Positions 37,194 through 46,339 of a DNA stretch of 64,000 nt are shown in pieces. A program made the position numbers and the translations under genes. The stretch comes from Priestia filamentosa (GTDB lineage Bacteria > Bacillota > Bacilli > Bacillales > Bacillaceae_H). Numbering within the stretch: the first letter of the stretch is position 1; each line of letters opens with the position of its first letter. The stretch is taken from contig NZ_FXAJ01000005.1 of NCBI RefSeq assembly GCF_900177535.1, positions 62,001 to 126,000 of the forward strand, in the 5' to 3' direction. Under the pieces are notes generated by a model. That model worked only from the letters and a program-made list of their open reading frames with translations, was not told where the DNA came from and searched no databases.

Positions 37194-37866
37194 AATTAAG
37201 CGAAAATGGATATGGGGATTAGTGTTTCTTGGTCCCTTTGGGGTGATTGCCTTACAAGCTGTAAACTTTGGAATCCGCTACGACTATTTAACAGATTTAT
37301 ATAAAGATGACTTGTGGGATGGATTACTGAAAAATATAAGTTCACTTTCTGTTTTTGCTCTTATGTTCGGAGCTACTCTTCTCGCATCATTGATTTCATC
37401 ACTCGAACATCAATCAACATCTTGGAAGCACCTTTTAGCACTTCCCCTTTCCAAAACTAAAATTTTCATTGGCAAGTTTGCACTTGTCTTTATCTTATTA
37501 ACAGTATCGTGTATTCTACTTGCTATTGGATCTATCATACTTGGGATAAGCCTGAATTATGGAAATGATATTCCTTTAGTTAACTTGTTAAAAACATGCT
37601 TTTATCCTTACTTAGCCTCACTTCCAATTGTAGCCTTGCAGCTATGGCTTTCTGTTGTATTTAATAACCAAGCTCTTCCGCTTTTTATCGGAATTGTAGG
37701 GTCTATCTTTGGAAGTGCTCTACCAAGATGGACGATTTGGAGCTGGCCTTCTTTAAGCAACCAATGGGATAAACCGATTATTAACGTTTGTCTTGGAATC
37801 ATTGTTGGTCTTATTCTTTTATGGATTAGCACCATTCATTTCACAAGAAAGGATGTGAATAGTTAA
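37159..37866 (+). CDS. ABC-2-type permease subunit, LanE-like
   Basis: 235 aa with six predicted membrane segments and the LanE/LanG-type opening KALLQAEFLKIKRKW, charged then hydrophobic. Its start lies inside the ATPase gene, with AAGGAGGA before the ATG, and its stop overlaps the next gene by one base. It forms a heteromeric pore with the next permease. Confidence 0.85.
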   Translation: MYKALLQAEFLKIKRKWIWGLVFLGPFGVIALQAVNFGIRYDYLTDLYKDDLWDGLLKNISSLSVFALMFGATLLASLISSLEHQSTSWKHLLALPLSKTKIFIGKFALVFILLTVSCILLAIGSIILGISLNYGNDIPLVNLLKTCFYPYLASLPIVALQLWLSVVFNNQALPLFIGIVGSIFGSALPRWTIWSWPSLSNQWDKPIINVCLGIIVGLILLWISTIHFTRKDVNS

Positions 37867-38600
37867 TGCTATCTCTTATGAGAGCAGAATTACTAAAGTT
37901 GAAACACACAAAAATTTGGCTATTATTGCTGATTAGCCCACTTATCATTCTTATTGAAGGCTTAACACTTTCTGATGAGTTAACGCCAGGGAACGAGCAA
38001 CAGATAATGGTAGCCATATATCAATACGGAGCATTAACACATAGCGTTATGTTCTTCCCTCTTCTTATTGGGATATTTGTAGCACTTCTTTGTCGTCATG
38101 AACACCTTAATGGTGGGTGGAAACAGCTTCTTGTTCAGCCTGTTCGAAAGGGAAACGTTTTTCTTACAAAACTTTTTTTCATCGTAATTATTTGTGCTCT
38201 TATCCAGCTTCTATTTCTAGGAAGTGTTTCACTTGCTTCTGCTCTTAGAGGAGGGTCTGCCATACCAGAAGAGTATATGGTAAAAGGCGTATGGAGCGGT
38301 TTTATTGCTTCTATTCCTCTCGCAACTCTACAAATTTGGGTTGCCTCTCTTTGGGCAAGCTTTGGAGCATCTCTTGCTTTGAACGTTATTTTTACAATGC
38401 CGAACATGCTTGTTATAAACTCAGAAACCTACAGCCCTTTCTATCCATGGGCTCAGCCCGCTATTGCTATGATTTCAAGCGTGACTAAGAATGTTTATTC
38501 ACTTTCTCTTCCAATGGACACGCTCATTTTCGTTATCGGCGGAAGCTTTCTCGTCTTCTTTATTTGCGGCTTCTTCTCTTTCAAACGTAAAGCCTACTAA
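37866..38600 (+). CDS. ABC-2-type permease subunit, LanG-like
   Basis: 244 aa with six membrane segments and the same type of opening (SLMRAELLKLKHTKIW). It is the third gene of the ATPase-permease-permease operon, matching LanFEG organisation. No lantibiotic precursor or modification genes lie nearby, so it is probably a stand-alone resistance system. Confidence 0.85.
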   Translation: MLSLMRAELLKLKHTKIWLLLLISPLIILIEGLTLSDELTPGNEQQIMVAIYQYGALTHSVMFFPLLIGIFVALLCRHEHLNGGWKQLLVQPVRKGNVFLTKLFFIVIICALIQLLFLGSVSLASALRGGSAIPEEYMVKGVWSGFIASIPLATLQIWVASLWASFGASLALNVIFTMPNMLVINSETYSPFYPWAQPAIAMISSVTKNVYSLSLPMDTLIFVIGGSFLVFFICGFFSFKRKAY

Positions 38601-38673
38601 CAACGCTTGTTGGTCTCTGCTGTTCTTAGTGATATAATGAACCGAACGAAAAATATCTTTTTTGGGAGGCCAC

Positions 38674-39147
38674 ATGCTAACTTTTGAACAAAAACTAGCT
38701 ATTATTGAATCTTTTCCGCAGCTTCAGCGTAAAAATGTCTCGCTTAAGCGCGTTAATTTCCACTATGAAGAAAGTGTGACAGATAAAAAGAATGTTGTAT
38801 ATCATCTTCACCCGAACGGAAATGGGTTTGTTTACGGTGAATATCTTGACGAATACGAGATTGATGAAAGAGGTATGGTGAATATTCGCGATTTTACCGA
38901 AGAAGAGCTTCGTACAATCGTTGGGAAAGCTATTGCATCTCTTGCTCCGCCAACACTTGAGGAACAAGCTATTGCTGGAGAGGAAGAAGTAGAACATTGG
39001 ATCGATGATGATGGTCATTCTCTTATTCTTATGTATGAACACGATATGTGGAACACATACGCAGGATTAAACCTTGATGGATCATTTCTAACATATGATG
39101 AAGCATTAGAATATTTAGATGAAGAAGGATTTAAGCCAAAAGCATAA
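38674..39147 (+). CDS. Conserved hypothetical protein
   Basis: 157 aa from ATG 38674, with GGGAGG six bases before; the TTG at 38662 overlaps the SD. It is acidic and mixed alpha/beta, with no signal or membrane segment. The N-terminal ~70 residues are rich in basic/aromatic strands and the second half is very acidic (EEQAIAGEEEVEHWIDDDGH, then LDGSFLTYDEALEYLDEEGF). I do not recognise the family. It is monocistronic with its own terminator. Confidence 0.75.
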   Translation: MLTFEQKLAIIESFPQLQRKNVSLKRVNFHYEESVTDKKNVVYHLHPNGNGFVYGEYLDEYEIDERGMVNIRDFTEEELRTIVGKAIASLAPPTLEEQAIAGEEEVEHWIDDDGHSLILMYEHDMWNTYAGLNLDGSFLTYDEALEYLDEEGFKPKA

Positions 39148-39148
39148 C

Positions 39149-39183
39149 AAAAAAGCGAGATGAGCACTCATCTCGCTTTTTTT
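39149..39183. terminator. Bidirectional terminator between the hypothetical gene and desR
   Basis: AAAAGCGAGATGAG pairs with CTCATCTCGCTTTT around CA, with A and T tracts on both sides. Confidence 0.92.
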
Positions 39184-39781
39184 ATTTAAACCAGCCTTTT
39201 TCTTTAAAACGTGTAATAGCTTCAATTCTATTTTTCACTTCCAGTTTGTCTAGGATTGTTGAAATATAGTTTCGAACCGTTCCATTTTTAATAGAAAGAG
39301 CGTCTGCGATTTCTCTTGTGTTCTTTCCATCTGCAATAAGACTTAACACTTCTTTTTCACGTTCTGTAAGCGGATTTTCTTCTGCATATGCATCATCAAT
39401 AAGCTCTGGAGCATAAATGCGCCGCCCACTCATAATACTGCGAATAGAGCTTGCGAGCTCTTCACTTGGACTATCTTTTAATAAGTAGCCGCTTACTCCT
39501 GCTTTTAATGCCCGCTGAAAATAGCCAGAACGCGCAAAGGTAGTTAAAATAATCACTTTACAGTTTGACTCTTTTAATTCTTCAGCTGCTTCAAGACCTG
39601 TTTTTATAGGCATTTCAATATCCATAATACAAACATCTGGCTGCTGCTCCTGAGCTAAGGCAACGGCTTCTTGTCCGTTTGAGGCTTTCCCGACTATTTC
39701 CATATCATCTTCTAAACTAAGAAGCGAACCTAATGCTCCTAAAAGCATACGTTGATCTTCGGCAATGACTATACGAATCAT
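39182..39781 (-). CDS. desR: DesR, cold-shock/membrane fluidity response regulator
   Basis: 199 aa, equal to B. subtilis DesR. Receiver (phospho-Asp in VCIMDIEMPIKTG near residue 54) and LuxR-type output (LTEREKEVLSLIADGKNTRE). Phospho-DesR activates the desaturase gene des on a temperature drop. The start overlaps the desK stop by four bases. Confidence 0.94.
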   Translation of the reverse strand: MIRIVIAEDQRMLLGALGSLLSLEDDMEIVGKASNGQEAVALAQEQQPDVCIMDIEMPIKTGLEAAEELKESNCKVIILTTFARSGYFQRALKAGVSGYLLKDSPSEELASSIRSIMSGRRIYAPELIDDAYAEENPLTEREKEVLSLIADGKNTREIADALSIKNGTVRNYISTILDKLEVKNRIEAITRFKEKGWFK

Positions 39782-40926
39782 CTCACTCGTCCCTTCTCTT
39801 CTTGTTTTACAATATTCGGCACTTTAATTCTAATGGTTGCTCCACTCTCCATATCCATTTCAAGCTGTCCATTCACAAACTCTAATCTCTCCTCCATCCC
39901 AATAAGCCCGTGTCCTTTTACAGCCCTTTTATGCGTATCAAAGCCTTTTCCATTATCTCTTATTGTAATGCCGCTCTCATCAATAGTTTTCCATGTCTCA
40001 ATAATACAAAGCGATGCACCGCTATGTTTTACAACGTTCGTTACCGCTTCTTTCAAACACATACTTAAGATATTTTCAAGAAGCGGAGAAATCGTAGTCA
40101 CATCAAGACGCTCCTCTACAACAAGATCAATATCTGCTGCTGTTAAAATCTGTTCAACACGAATAAGCTCCTCTTTCAGCTTAATCCCTCTCATTTGGGA
40201 CACCATCTTCCGGACTTCATTAAGAGCTGTTCTTGCCGTTTGCTGAACATCTTTTATTTCTGTTTTAGCTTGTTCTGGGTCTTTTTGAATTAATTTTCGC
40301 GCTAAATCACTTTTCAGTCCAATAAGTGAAAGCTTTTGTCCAAGCGTATCATGAAGATCTCTTGCAATCCGCTGCCTTTCTTCTTGTTTACTTAGTTCTG
40401 CAATTCGTTTATTAGCATCTTCAAGTTTTTCTTCAAGGCGATCACGCTGTCTTCTGTTATAAATGCTAAATGGCAGCACCACAACGCTTAATGTAATGAT
40501 AAAGATAAAAGGAAGCTGTCTTAAGTACACTTCTTCGGTCATGATTGTGTTGTAATTAACAGATATAAATGTACTGATAAGATGAACCCCATAAAGAGTA
40601 AAAAAGATTAGCCTATTTTGAACATGGCCAATAAAATAAGCAAGGAAAAAGGCAAAGTAAAAAGCAAAATAAATATAGGTGAAAATACTCGTTAGTGCAA
40701 TCGAAATGCTAATAAGTAAAAATGTCCACAAATAAACAGGCCATCCTTTTGAAATAAAAGCCAAACGATAAAATAAAAAAAACAAAATATTGAGCACTAC
40801 CCCTGCTATCACTTCATTAGTAGAGGAAGATTGAAATACAAAATAAAAAGGTAAAATAGCAAAAACACTCCAAATATACGGAGATAAACCCGTGACCTTT
40901 TGGAATACTCTATATCGTCTTTTCAT
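39778..40926 (-). CDS. desK: DesK, membrane thermosensor histidine kinase
   Basis: 382 aa. Four or five N-terminal membrane helices (about 15-155), then a HisKA_3 domain with His in ARDLHDTLGQKLSLIG, and HATPase with DNGKGFD. DesK measures membrane thickness and switches between phosphatase and kinase. It forms an operon with desR, separated from des by a terminator hairpin. Confidence 0.94.
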   Translation of the reverse strand: MKRRYRVFQKVTGLSPYIWSVFAILPFYFVFQSSSTNEVIAGVVLNILFFLFYRLAFISKGWPVYLWTFLLISISIALTSIFTYIYFAFYFAFFLAYFIGHVQNRLIFFTLYGVHLISTFISVNYNTIMTEEVYLRQLPFIFIITLSVVVLPFSIYNRRQRDRLEEKLEDANKRIAELSKQEERQRIARDLHDTLGQKLSLIGLKSDLARKLIQKDPEQAKTEIKDVQQTARTALNEVRKMVSQMRGIKLKEELIRVEQILTAADIDLVVEERLDVTTISPLLENILSMCLKEAVTNVVKHSGASLCIIETWKTIDESGITIRDNGKGFDTHKRAVKGHGLIGMEERLEFVNGQLEMDMESGATIRIKVPNIVKQEEKGRVR

Positions 40927-40970
40927 TAATACCCCTCTTTAAATGTAATATTCTCTTATTATAACTCATA

Positions 40971-41020
40971 AAAAAGGAGCTCGTTTAACACAGTGAAAAA
41001 CCTGTATTAAACGAGCTTTC
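40971..41020 (-). terminator. Terminator between des and desK
   Basis: A long stem, AAAGCTCGTTTAATACAG pairing with CTGTGTTAAACGAGCTCC (one mismatch) around a T-rich loop, and a T tract toward desK. It may allow some read-through into desKR. Confidence 0.82.
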
Positions 41021-42058
41021 TTATAGCTCTACTTTAGATTGAGCCACAATCTTTCTTTTTTTCTCTGTTACTGAACGTCTTTTCAGCTCATGAAAACTAA
41101 TAAATGTTTTCTGTTCCTCATCCCATAGTCGAAACTTAAGAGATTGCAAACTTGTTTTTAACGTAATTGTTGGGACGTTTTGAAGAGGAACTGTGTTGTT
41201 ATGCACTTCTTCTAATTTATAGTTCGGCACCCGTGGACTTAAGTGATGAACGTGATGGAATCCAATATTTCCCGTTAACCATTGCAAAGGCTTTGGAAGT
41301 TTATAAAACGAGCTCCCTTCAACAGCAGCTTGAACATAATTCCAATGCTCATCTTCTTCAAAATAGGAATCTTCAAATTGATGCTGTACATAAAAGAGCC
41401 AAACACCAATTGTTCCTGAGATCAAGAAAATGGGACCTTGTACTAGCAAAAAGTTCTGCCATCCGAGTGTAACACAGCAAAGTGTCACAATGAGTGCAAT
41501 CGCAATGTTTGTAATATATGTGTTCCATCTTTCTTTCTTCTTTGCTCCTTTTTTATTAAAGCGGTTTGTTAAAAGGAACACGTATGTTGGTCCAAGTCCA
41601 AACATGATAAGCGGATTTCGGTACAAACGGTACGCCACTTTGGTCCAAAAAGAAGCTTCCTTATATTCGTTTACTGTAAGCACCCACATATCCCCAACGC
41701 CACGTTTATCTAAATTTCCGCTTGTAGCATGGTGAATAGCGTGGCTATGTGCCCACTGATTGTAAGGGAAAAGCGTCATAATCCCAGTTATAGTTCCTAC
41801 AATTTTATTGTAACGTCGATTTTTAAAGAACGAATGGTGACAACAGTCATGAAAAATAATAAAAATTCGTGTAAGAAACCCCGCCGCAATAACAGTGAAA
41901 GCAAGCGTAAGTAGATAAGAAATGTCTAAAGATTGATAAGCAAGAAACCATAAAGCAAAAAACGGAACAAGTGTATTTACTAATTGTCTAACACTTGCCT
42001 TTGTGTCCGCTTTCTCATAAGGAGATACATCTTTTCTTAATTGCTTTTGTTTATTCAT
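41021..42058 (-). CDS. des: Des, acyl-lipid delta-5 membrane fatty acid desaturase
   Basis: 345 aa from ATG 42058, with AAGGAA eight bases upstream; the start at 42079 has no SD. The three histidine boxes of the di-iron desaturases are present: HDCCHH (about 89), HAIHHA (about 125) and HHVHH (about 285). Four to six membrane helices lie between them. It introduces a double bond into membrane phospholipid acyl chains. Upstream lies a set of DesR-type half-sites. Confidence 0.94.
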   Translation of the reverse strand: MNKQKQLRKDVSPYEKADTKASVRQLVNTLVPFFALWFLAYQSLDISYLLTLAFTVIAAGFLTRIFIIFHDCCHHSFFKNRRYNKIVGTITGIMTLFPYNQWAHSHAIHHATSGNLDKRGVGDMWVLTVNEYKEASFWTKVAYRLYRNPLIMFGLGPTYVFLLTNRFNKKGAKKKERWNTYITNIAIALIVTLCCVTLGWQNFLLVQGPIFLISGTIGVWLFYVQHQFEDSYFEEDEHWNYVQAAVEGSSFYKLPKPLQWLTGNIGFHHVHHLSPRVPNYKLEEVHNNTVPLQNVPTITLKTSLQSLKFRLWDEEQKTFISFHELKRRSVTEKKRKIVAQSKVEL

Positions 42059-42090
42059 ATTTTTAATTCCTTCCCTCATCGTTGTCTTTC

Positions 42091-42156
42091 ATTATAAAGA
42101 AGAAAAAAATTAGCTTGTAGTAGCACATGTCATATAGAGAGTATGACAAATGTCAT
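42091..42156 (-). promoter_or_regulatory. des promoter and DesR binding region
   Basis: TATAAT (42091-42096, minus strand) has a poor -35 (TACAAG). Three half-sites, TGTCAT (42128-42133), ATGACA (42143-42148) and TGTCAT (42151-42156), form two inverted repeats centred about 57 bases upstream of the predicted start. This resembles the DesR-activated des promoter of B. subtilis. Confidence 0.75.
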
Positions 42157-42234
42157 ATTCCCTATATTTCTTGTATACAGAACGCTCTTTCTTCACAAAA
42201 TAACGTTACTAAATAGATAGCAAGGAGGTAAAAC

Positions 42235-43743
42235 ATGAACATAAGGGACGTTTTACAAGACATAGAGTTTTTACTTCAACCTCAAATTCCTCATTTAGAG
42301 ATTCGCTCTATTTCTTTTAATTCTAAGAAGGTACAAAACGACTCTCTTTTCGTAGCCATCTCAGGCGGACAGTTTGATGGTCATCAGTACATTGAGGATG
42401 CAATCAATAGAGGAGCAGTGGCTATTGTTGGGGAAAAAGAGATGAAGTCCCCCCTTCCCGTTCCTTATTTTCGTGTTAGAAATAGCCGTGAATCACTTGC
42501 TAAACTTTCTTCGAATTTTTATCATAACCCTTCCAAAAAGCATATGATGATTGGTGTAACAGGTACAAATGGAAAAACGACAACAACATTTATCTTAAAG
42601 CACCTTTTTGAAGAACAAGGGTTAAGCTGTACAATGATTGGCTCTGTTATGAACATCATTAATGGAGAAAATCGCCCTTCAATAGCAACAACACCAGATA
42701 GTTTAGAACTAAACCGTATTCTTTCTGAAAGTAACGATGATGTCGTCATTATGGAAGTTTCATCACACGCCCTAGCACAAGCCCGCGTAGAAGGACTTGC
42801 ATTTGATGCTTGCTTGTTTACGAACTTAAGTCATGATCATCTTGATTATCATGGTAGTCTTGAAGAATACTTTTTAACAAAAGCACGCCTCTTTCAACAG
42901 CTTAAAGAAAGTGGAAAAGCCATTATAAATATCGATACTAAATGGGGCGAAAGGCTTTTTTCAATGTTACAGCAAAAAAAAGTAAACTCTCTCTCTCTCA
43001 GTCATCTTCATGATGCAGATTATAAGATGCTTCATGTTCTTTCTAATCAATGCTCTTCAGCGTTACTTGTTCATCAACACCATGAGGAATTGTATATTCA
43101 TCTTAATATGCCTGGTGAACATAACATTTACAATGCTGCAATAGCTTATATTACAGGGGTTGAACTTGGTTTAGATAAGCAGAAACTACTTTCTAGCTTA
43201 AAAACATTTAAAGGGGTGCCAGGGCGTTTCGAGATGTTTGATTATCATGGAACAACAATTGTTGTAGACTATGCCCACACAGCAGACTCTTTTTCTTATT
43301 GTCTAAATGCAGCGAAAACATGTGGAGCAAAAACGATTCGCCACGTCTTTGGCTTCCGTGATGGACGTGATCAATCAAAACGTGCAGAAATGGTTCAATT
43401 ATCAAGCTCACTTTCAGATGAATATACGCTAACGCTTGACGATTTAATAACAGTCTCTCCTACAGATATGCTCCTTGAGCTAACAAAACTGCAAAAAGAA
43501 GCTGGCAATAAGAAAGGAAGCATAACAAAAGACCGTACAATTGCCATTAAAGAAGCTATTGAAAAAAGCACTAAAGGTGACTGGGTATTTGTAACAGGAA
43601 AAGGAAATGAACAATATAAAAACACCTATGCGCTTCCGTGTTCTTCAGATATTGAAACTGTTCAATACGTAATAAAGAAAAATAATCATGGTGAAGAAAC
43701 GCCACAATCCCTTCACGAAGATGATCAACAGTCATTTCTATAA
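42235..43743 (+). CDS. MurE-like Mur ligase paralogue, substrate unknown
   Basis: 502 aa Mur ligase. The ATP-binding motif TGTNGKTTTT (near 109), the central EVSSHAL and NLSHDHLDYH motifs and the C-terminal KGNEQY element are present. The meso-DAP recognition motif of MurE (DNPR) is replaced by DDLI in TLDDLITVSP, and its lysine variant is absent too. Thus it is probably not the cell-wall enzyme, which would be in the dcw cluster. It has a perfect SD (AAGGAGG) and is divergent from des; an SDR and an AKR follow 84 bases later. Confidence 0.82.
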   Translation: MNIRDVLQDIEFLLQPQIPHLEIRSISFNSKKVQNDSLFVAISGGQFDGHQYIEDAINRGAVAIVGEKEMKSPLPVPYFRVRNSRESLAKLSSNFYHNPSKKHMMIGVTGTNGKTTTTFILKHLFEEQGLSCTMIGSVMNIINGENRPSIATTPDSLELNRILSESNDDVVIMEVSSHALAQARVEGLAFDACLFTNLSHDHLDYHGSLEEYFLTKARLFQQLKESGKAIINIDTKWGERLFSMLQQKKVNSLSLSHLHDADYKMLHVLSNQCSSALLVHQHHEELYIHLNMPGEHNIYNAAIAYITGVELGLDKQKLLSSLKTFKGVPGRFEMFDYHGTTIVVDYAHTADSFSYCLNAAKTCGAKTIRHVFGFRDGRDQSKRAEMVQLSSSLSDEYTLTLDDLITVSPTDMLLELTKLQKEAGNKKGSITKDRTIAIKEAIEKSTKGDWVFVTGKGNEQYKNTYALPCSSDIETVQYVIKKNNHGEETPQSLHEDDQQSFL

Positions 43744-43827
43744 GAACTCCTTTGACGTTTTATAAACTAATCATTCGGGTACACCTGTTGATAGAAGGAA
43801 ATGAAACGTTTAGGGAGGTTTTTGTGT

Positions 43828-44622
43828 ATGAGTCGATTACAATCTAAAACAGCCATTATTACTGGAGCGAGCTCTGGTATTGGAAAGGCAACAGCAGAAC
43901 GATTCTCCACAGAAGGAGCAGTCGTTATTTGTGCTGATATTAAAAAAGATGCGGTAAAAGAGGTTGTAGATCATATTAATAAGCAAGGTGGACAAGCATA
44001 TGCTTACCATCTAGATATTTCAAATCAAGATGAAGTAATGAAGTTTGCTAATGAGATGAAAGAAAAGTTTGGAACAATCGATATTTTATTCAATAATGCT
44101 GGAACAGATACAGAAGGTGGAAGGCTTCATGAGTATCCTGTTGAATTGTGGGATAAATTAATGTCTGTTGACTTACGAGGTACGTTCCTTGTTAGTAAAT
44201 ATCTTATTCCACTTATGCTTGAAGAAGGCGGTTCAATTATTAATAACTCCTCTGTGTCAGGCCTTGCAGCAGACCTTGACCGCTCAGGTTATAATGCAGC
44301 GAAAGGCGGTATTACGAACTTAACAAGAGCGATGGCCATTGACTATGCGAGAAATGGAATTCGCGTTAACGCAATTGCACCAGGAACAATTGAAACCCCT
44401 CTTCTGGATGATTTAATGGGATCAAAAGCAGGAAAGAAATTTCGCGAAGCATATAAATGGGTGGATCCAATGGGCAGACTTGGCACCCCTGAAGAAGTTG
44501 CAGGCGTTGTTCTTTTCCTAGCTTCTGATGATAGCTCATATGTGACAGGTGAATATGTGACAGTAGACGGCGGTCATATGGCATACACTTGGCCAGGCAA
44601 AATGCTAAACGAAAAGCTCTAA
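43828..44622 (+). CDS. SDR-family oxidoreductase
   Basis: 264 aa from ATG 43828 (SD GGGAGG); the upstream frame start at 43801 has no SD. Classical SDR motifs: TGASSGIG, NNAG, catalytic Ser in NNSSVSG and YNAAKGG. The substrate cannot be told; sequence suggests a 3-oxoacyl or sugar/alcohol dehydrogenase type. It lies between the MurE-like gene and the aldo-keto reductase, 36 bases from the latter. Confidence 0.88.
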   Translation: MSRLQSKTAIITGASSGIGKATAERFSTEGAVVICADIKKDAVKEVVDHINKQGGQAYAYHLDISNQDEVMKFANEMKEKFGTIDILFNNAGTDTEGGRLHEYPVELWDKLMSVDLRGTFLVSKYLIPLMLEEGGSIINNSSVSGLAADLDRSGYNAAKGGITNLTRAMAIDYARNGIRVNAIAPGTIETPLLDDLMGSKAGKKFREAYKWVDPMGRLGTPEEVAGVVLFLASDDSSYVTGEYVTVDGGHMAYTWPGKMLNEKL

Positions 44623-44658
44623 AAGCGTTATAATAAAATCGAAAAGGAGATGAATATA

Positions 44659-45591
44659 ATGACTAAAAAAGTACAAATTGGAAAAACAGATTTATATGCA
44701 AACCCAATTGGATTTGGTGCTAATGCTGTTGGAGGACATAACCTTTATCCAAACCTTGATGAAGAAGTCGGCAAAGACCTTGTTCGTACAGCTTTAGACA
44801 AAGGAATTACACTGCTAGATACAGCTTTCATTTACGGTCCAAAACGTTCAGAAGAATTAATTGGCGAAGTATTACAAGAAAGAGGGAATCGTAGCGACGT
44901 TATCATCGCAACAAAAGGCGCTCATAAATTTGTTGGTGATGACACTGTTCTTGATAATTCACCAAGCTTTTTAAAACAATGTGTAGAGGATAGCTTACAA
45001 CGCTTGCAAACAGACTACATTGACTTATTTTATATTCATTTTCCAGACGAAGATACGCCAAAAGATGAAGCTGTTGGCGCGCTAAAAGAACTAAAAGACC
45101 AAGGTAAAATCCGCTCTATTGGTGTTTCAAACTTCTCTCTAGAACAGTTAAAAGAAGCAAACAAAGATGGCTATGTTGATGTTTACCAAGGTGAATACAA
45201 CCTTTTCCAACGTGATGCAGAAAAAGAACTGCTTCCATATGCAGCAGAGAACGGCATTTCTTTCGTTCCATACTTCCCGCTTGCAGCAGGACTTTTAGCT
45301 GGTAAGTATGACAAAAACACAAAGTTTAATGACTTGCGTGCAGATATGCCTTTATTCCAAGGTGAGAAGTTCCAAGAAAGCCTTGCAAAAGTAGAAAAAC
45401 TTCGTGAAATCGTCGATAAAAAGCCTCAGGACATGGCAAACGTTGTGCTTGCATGGTACTTAACACGTGATGCGATTGACTTAGTTATTCCTGGTGCGAA
45501 AAAGCCAGCACAAATTGAATCAAACCTACAAACATTAAATGTTGAACTATCTTCACAAGAAGTTAAAGCAATTGATGAGATTTTCAGCTAA
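44659..45591 (+). CDS. iolS: IolS-like aldo-keto reductase
   Basis: 310 aa from ATG 44659, nine bases after AAGGAG; the ATG at 44650 abuts the SD. TIM-barrel AKR with the catalytic Asp in LLDTAFIYG and Tyr, Lys in [16 protein letters not shown] and [10 protein letters not shown] are family motifs. Length and sequence closely match B. subtilis IolS, an NADPH-dependent reductase. No inositol genes are nearby, so a myo-inositol role is doubtful. Confidence 0.85.
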   Translation: MTKKVQIGKTDLYANPIGFGANAVGGHNLYPNLDEEVGKDLVRTALDKGITLLDTAFIYGPKRSEELIGEVLQERGNRSDVIIATKGAHKFVGDDTVLDNSPSFLKQCVEDSLQRLQTDYIDLFYIHFPDEDTPKDEAVGALKELKDQGKIRSIGVSNFSLEQLKEANKDGYVDVYQGEYNLFQRDAEKELLPYAAENGISFVPYFPLAAGLLAGKYDKNTKFNDLRADMPLFQGEKFQESLAKVEKLREIVDKKPQDMANVVLAWYLTRDAIDLVIPGAKKPAQIESNLQTLNVELSSQEVKAIDEIFS

Positions 45592-45596
45592 TAAAC

Positions 45597-45634
45597 AAAA
45601 ACCTGCTTAGAGGACAAGCCCTAAGCAGGTTTTT
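45597..45634. terminator. Bidirectional terminator after the AKR gene
   Basis: AAAAACCTGCTTAG pairs with CTAAGCAGGTTTTT around a ten-base loop. It serves the AKR gene (plus) and the ABC permease gene (minus). Confidence 0.93.
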
Positions 45635-46339
45635 TTAGTCAAAGCGACGTTTTTTGTATGTGATAATAGTAGCCACAACGGCAACAATAGCCCATATTCC
45701 TAATATAGCTATGTTTTTAGTAATATCAACCAATTCGGATCCTTTGCTAAGTTCAATCAACGCCGTTGAAAATTGCTCACTTGGCAAGTATTCTATAATA
45801 TTTAAGATCGTTTCATTTTCTATCATTAGCTTTATTTGTGATGCCATTCCAAAAACAATTAATATAGGCATACCAATGATAGAAGTTTCCATAACAGTTT
45901 TTGACACTAAACCAAGCATTGTCCCTATTCCAACAAACGTAATAATGTTAATAAGCGAAAGAAGAATAAAAAGGCCTAGAGAAGGAATCTCATAATTTGA
46001 TAAAAGGATACAACCAGCAATAATTAATATGGTAGCAAATGCTGATAAAAGACTTTTCCCAATAAACACCTCTATTATACTTGCCGGAGAAAGCAGTAAG
46101 CCTCTTAACGTATTTTTCTCTTTTTCTTCCGCAACCATTGCTGACTGAATAAAGGCTCCAGCAATAACAAAAGCAAAGTTGATGGCAAACAAAGCCCCAA
46201 CTTCTCCAGCTCCCATTCTGTCATACATGACAGCAAAAACAAGCGGAAGAACCAATGTAACAAGAACATAGCTATTTCGCATTAAGTCCTTCCAATCTTT
46301 CATAAAAATAGCTTGAATGCGTTTATATGATAAAATCAT
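45635..46339 (-). CDS. ABC-2-type permease
   Basis: 234 aa with six membrane segments and the ABC-2 motif EEKEKNTLRGLLLSPASIIE between TM2 and TM3. It starts at the ATPase gene's stop (overlap of one base) and forms an exporter with that ATPase. The substrate is unknown; it is likely under the control of the LytTR fusion gene next door. Confidence 0.86.
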   Translation of the reverse strand: MILSYKRIQAIFMKDWKDLMRNSYVLVTLVLPLVFAVMYDRMGAGEVGALFAINFAFVIAGAFIQSAMVAEEKEKNTLRGLLLSPASIIEVFIGKSLLSAFATILIIAGCILLSNYEIPSLGLFILLSLINIITFVGIGTMLGLVSKTVMETSIIGMPILIVFGMASQIKLMIENETILNIIEYLPSEQFSTALIELSKGSELVDITKNIAILGIWAIVAVVATIITYKKRRFD

